The position numbers and the translations under genes are program-made. Shown here piece after piece: positions 5,123 to 6,174 of a stretch of DNA of 6,174 nt (its first letter is position 1; each line of letters begins with the position of its first letter). The DNA lies in NCBI GenBank assembly GCA_016181985.1, contig JACOYG010000012.1, positions 1 through 6,174 of the forward strand, read 5' to 3'. Source of the DNA: Candidatus Nealsoniibacteriota bacterium. GTDB taxonomy: Bacteria; Patescibacteriota; Minisyncoccia; Minisyncoccales; MHMH01. The notes beneath the pieces were generated by a model that did no database searches, had not been told where the DNA came from, and worked only from the letters and a program-made list of their open reading frames with translations.

Positions 5123-5341
5123 ATGCTTAAATTTCTACCAATAGCTCAAATAGCGGTTTCCGTCGTCCTTATGGTATTGATTCTCTTGCAGCAAAGAGGC
5201 CAAGCTTTGGGTTCCGCTTTTGGCGGAGAAGGCGGCGGATTCTACTCCACCCGCCGGGGAATGCAAAAAAAAATATTCATCGGAACAGTCGTTTCCGGAG
5301 CTCTATTTATCATTCTCGCTTTGTTAAATTTCATTCTATAG
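5123..5341 (+). CDS. secG: Preprotein translocase subunit SecG
   Basis: SecG is the small accessory subunit of the SecYEG channel in the cytoplasmic membrane and aids SecA-driven export. The protein is 72 aa, normal for the family. It has two membrane helices, residues 4-22 and 51-71, joined by the diagnostic loop: LLQQRGQALGSAFGGEGG at 21-38, then FYSTRRGMQKK at 40-50. The start at 5123 is supported by the family N-terminus and by the promoter immediately upstream. The TAG stop is followed after 3 nt by the start of a solute-binding protein gene, so the two are almost certainly co-transcribed. The link is plausible because the neighbour must be exported through Sec. Confidence 0.95.
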   Translation: MLKFLPIAQIAVSVVLMVLILLQQRGQALGSAFGGEGGGFYSTRRGMQKKIFIGTVVSGALFIILALLNFIL

Positions 5342-5344
5342 TAG

Positions 5345-6174
5345 ATGCGGCTACCATCTAAAAAACAGTGGGCTCAAATTTTTAAAGTTTTAACCAAAAA
5401 AGAAAAAACGGCTTTTTTTGCTTTTTTGGGAATATTCTTAGCATCTTTAGCGTCCCTGCTGGTTGTTTTTTATACCAACGGCACCGAAATTAAGCCGGGC
5501 ATCGGAGGCAAATACACCGAAGGAATGGTGGGCAGTCCGAGATTCATTAATCCGCTTTACGCGCAGGGATCGGATGTTGACAGGAGTTTGGTTGAAGTCA
5601 TTTTTTCCGGATTGATGAAATACGACGGCAGCGGAAATATAGTACCGGACTTGGCGAAAAATCTGGACGTCAAGGAAGATGGAAAGGTTTACGAGGTCTA
5701 TTTGAAAGAAAATCTGCTGTGGCACGACGGTAAACCTCTCACCGCGGATGACGCGATCTTCACCTTAAAAACTATTCAAAATTCCGACTACAAAAGTCCT
5801 CTTCGGGGAAATTATTTGGGAGTAGAAATTGAAAAAATAGACGAAAATGGCATTCGTTTTAAGTTAAAATTTCCCTATGCCGGATTCTTGGAAAGATTGA
5901 CCTTTAAAATATTACCCAAGCATATTTGGGAAAACATCTCTCCTCAAAACTTTCTTTTAACGAATTACAATCTTCGGCCGATAGGCTCGGGCCCGTATAA
6001 ATTCAGGGATTTAAAACAGGACAGTTCCAATAAAATAACTTCCATGGATTTTACGAGATTCGGCGAGTCCCATATCGCGCAAATCGTTTTCAGATTTTTT
6101 GATGCGAAAAAACAGCTGGTTGAGGCCGCAAAACACGGGGAAATAGACGGATTTTCCGTTGATAACCCCGAATA
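5345..6174 (+). CDS. Family 5 extracellular solute-binding protein (DppA/OppA type), 3' end cut by window
   Basis: This is the substrate-binding part of a peptide- or oligosaccharide-type ABC importer; the substrate cannot be told from the sequence. The 276 visible codons run off the window with no stop. A basic N-terminus (KKQWAQIFKVLTKKEK) is followed by one hydrophobic helix at residues 22-43. There is no lipobox cysteine, so it is probably a signal anchor rather than a lipoprotein signal. Family 5 features follow: GGKYTEGMVGSPRFINPLYA from residue 54, the VIFSGLMKYDGSGNIVPDLA block, ENLLWHDGKPLTADDAIFTL, ILPKHIWENI, and PIGSGPYKF. The ATG at 5345 is 3 nt after the secG stop; no Shine-Dalgarno sequence is seen, so translation may depend on coupling to secG. 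No permease or ATPase gene is within the window. Confidence 0.92.
   Translation, partial: MRLPSKKQWAQIFKVLTKKEKTAFFAFLGIFLASLASLLVVFYTNGTEIKPGIGGKYTEGMVGSPRFINPLYAQGSDVDRSLVEVIFSGLMKYDGSGNIVPDLAKNLDVKEDGKVYEVYLKENLLWHDGKPLTADDAIFTLKTIQNSDYKSPLRGNYLGVEIEKIDENGIRFKLKFPYAGFLERLTFKILPKHIWENISPQNFLLTNYNLRPIGSGPYKFRDLKQDSSNKITSMDFTRFGESHIAQIVFRFFDAKKQLVEAAKHGEIDGFSVDNPE

Noticed and set aside
5447..5725. Minus-strand open frame inside the solute-binding protein gene
   Set aside because: It is antisense to conserved family 5 blocks; shadow.
1..6174. Recoded genetic code (TGA as glycine or tryptophan, as in some Patescibacteria)
   Set aside because: All genes read through in the standard code with tryptophan as TGG, and no conserved block is interrupted by TGA.
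1..6174. CRISPR array, tRNA, riboswitch or transposase
   Set aside because: No regularly spaced repeats, cloverleaf-like sequence, conserved leader element or transposase-like protein was seen on either strand.

Overview
The window looks like a piece of a Patescibacteria (Candidate Phyla Radiation) chromosome, most likely Parcubacteria-like. This is an inference from gene content and protein style, since no rRNA or other phylogenetic marker is present. The supporting points are a very short UvrC ending in an RDEAHRFA-type tail without a helix-hairpin-helix domain, secG followed after 3 nt by a membrane-anchored family 5 solute-binding protein, lysine-rich compact proteins, start codons with no Shine-Dalgarno sequence, and short palindromes inside coding sequence. 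Every gene reads through in the standard bacterial code. The visible stops are TAA or TAG, and no in-frame TGA is needed.

Layout. Positions 1-2620 on the minus strand hold the first 873 codons of uvrA; its C-terminus lies outside the window. Its sigma70-type promoter is at 2633-2661. Positions 2668-3548 on the minus strand hold an AT-rich two-gene module: a 65-aa protein of unknown function overlaps by 11 bp a 219-aa AbiEii-type nucleotidyltransferase, and a hairpin terminator follows. A short divergent intergenic region leads to a near-consensus promoter (3607-3635) and a 138-aa multi-pass membrane protein of unknown function (3653-4069). A second copy of the terminator-like hairpin (4073-4102) stands directly before a 330-aa reduced uvrC (4106-5098). 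secG (5123-5341) has its own promoter, and the substrate-binding protein gene (5345 to the window end) is truncated by the window.

How the genes relate. UvrA and UvrC belong to nucleotide excision repair; uvrB is not visible. SecG is part of the Sec translocon, and the binding protein downstream would need Sec for export of its bulk. The 65-aa/AbiEii pair has the architecture of a toxin-antitoxin or phage-defence module in which the usual AbiEi partner is replaced by a tiny unrelated protein.

The most interesting signals are: (i) near-perfect palindromes inserted in frame in both uvrA and uvrC, sharing a GTC-N-GAC core; (ii) a UvrC that has lost the UvrB-binding region between its Cys cluster and its nuclease domain; (iii) a 30-bp direct repeat made of a terminator hairpin that brackets the AT-rich module and the membrane gene; (iv) promoters placed so that transcripts begin 0-12 nt before the start codon, suggesting leaderless translation; (v) the AbiEii-like two-gene module itself. 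No tRNA, rRNA, CRISPR array, transposase or replication origin was seen. There is no gene-free stretch longer than about 110 bases.
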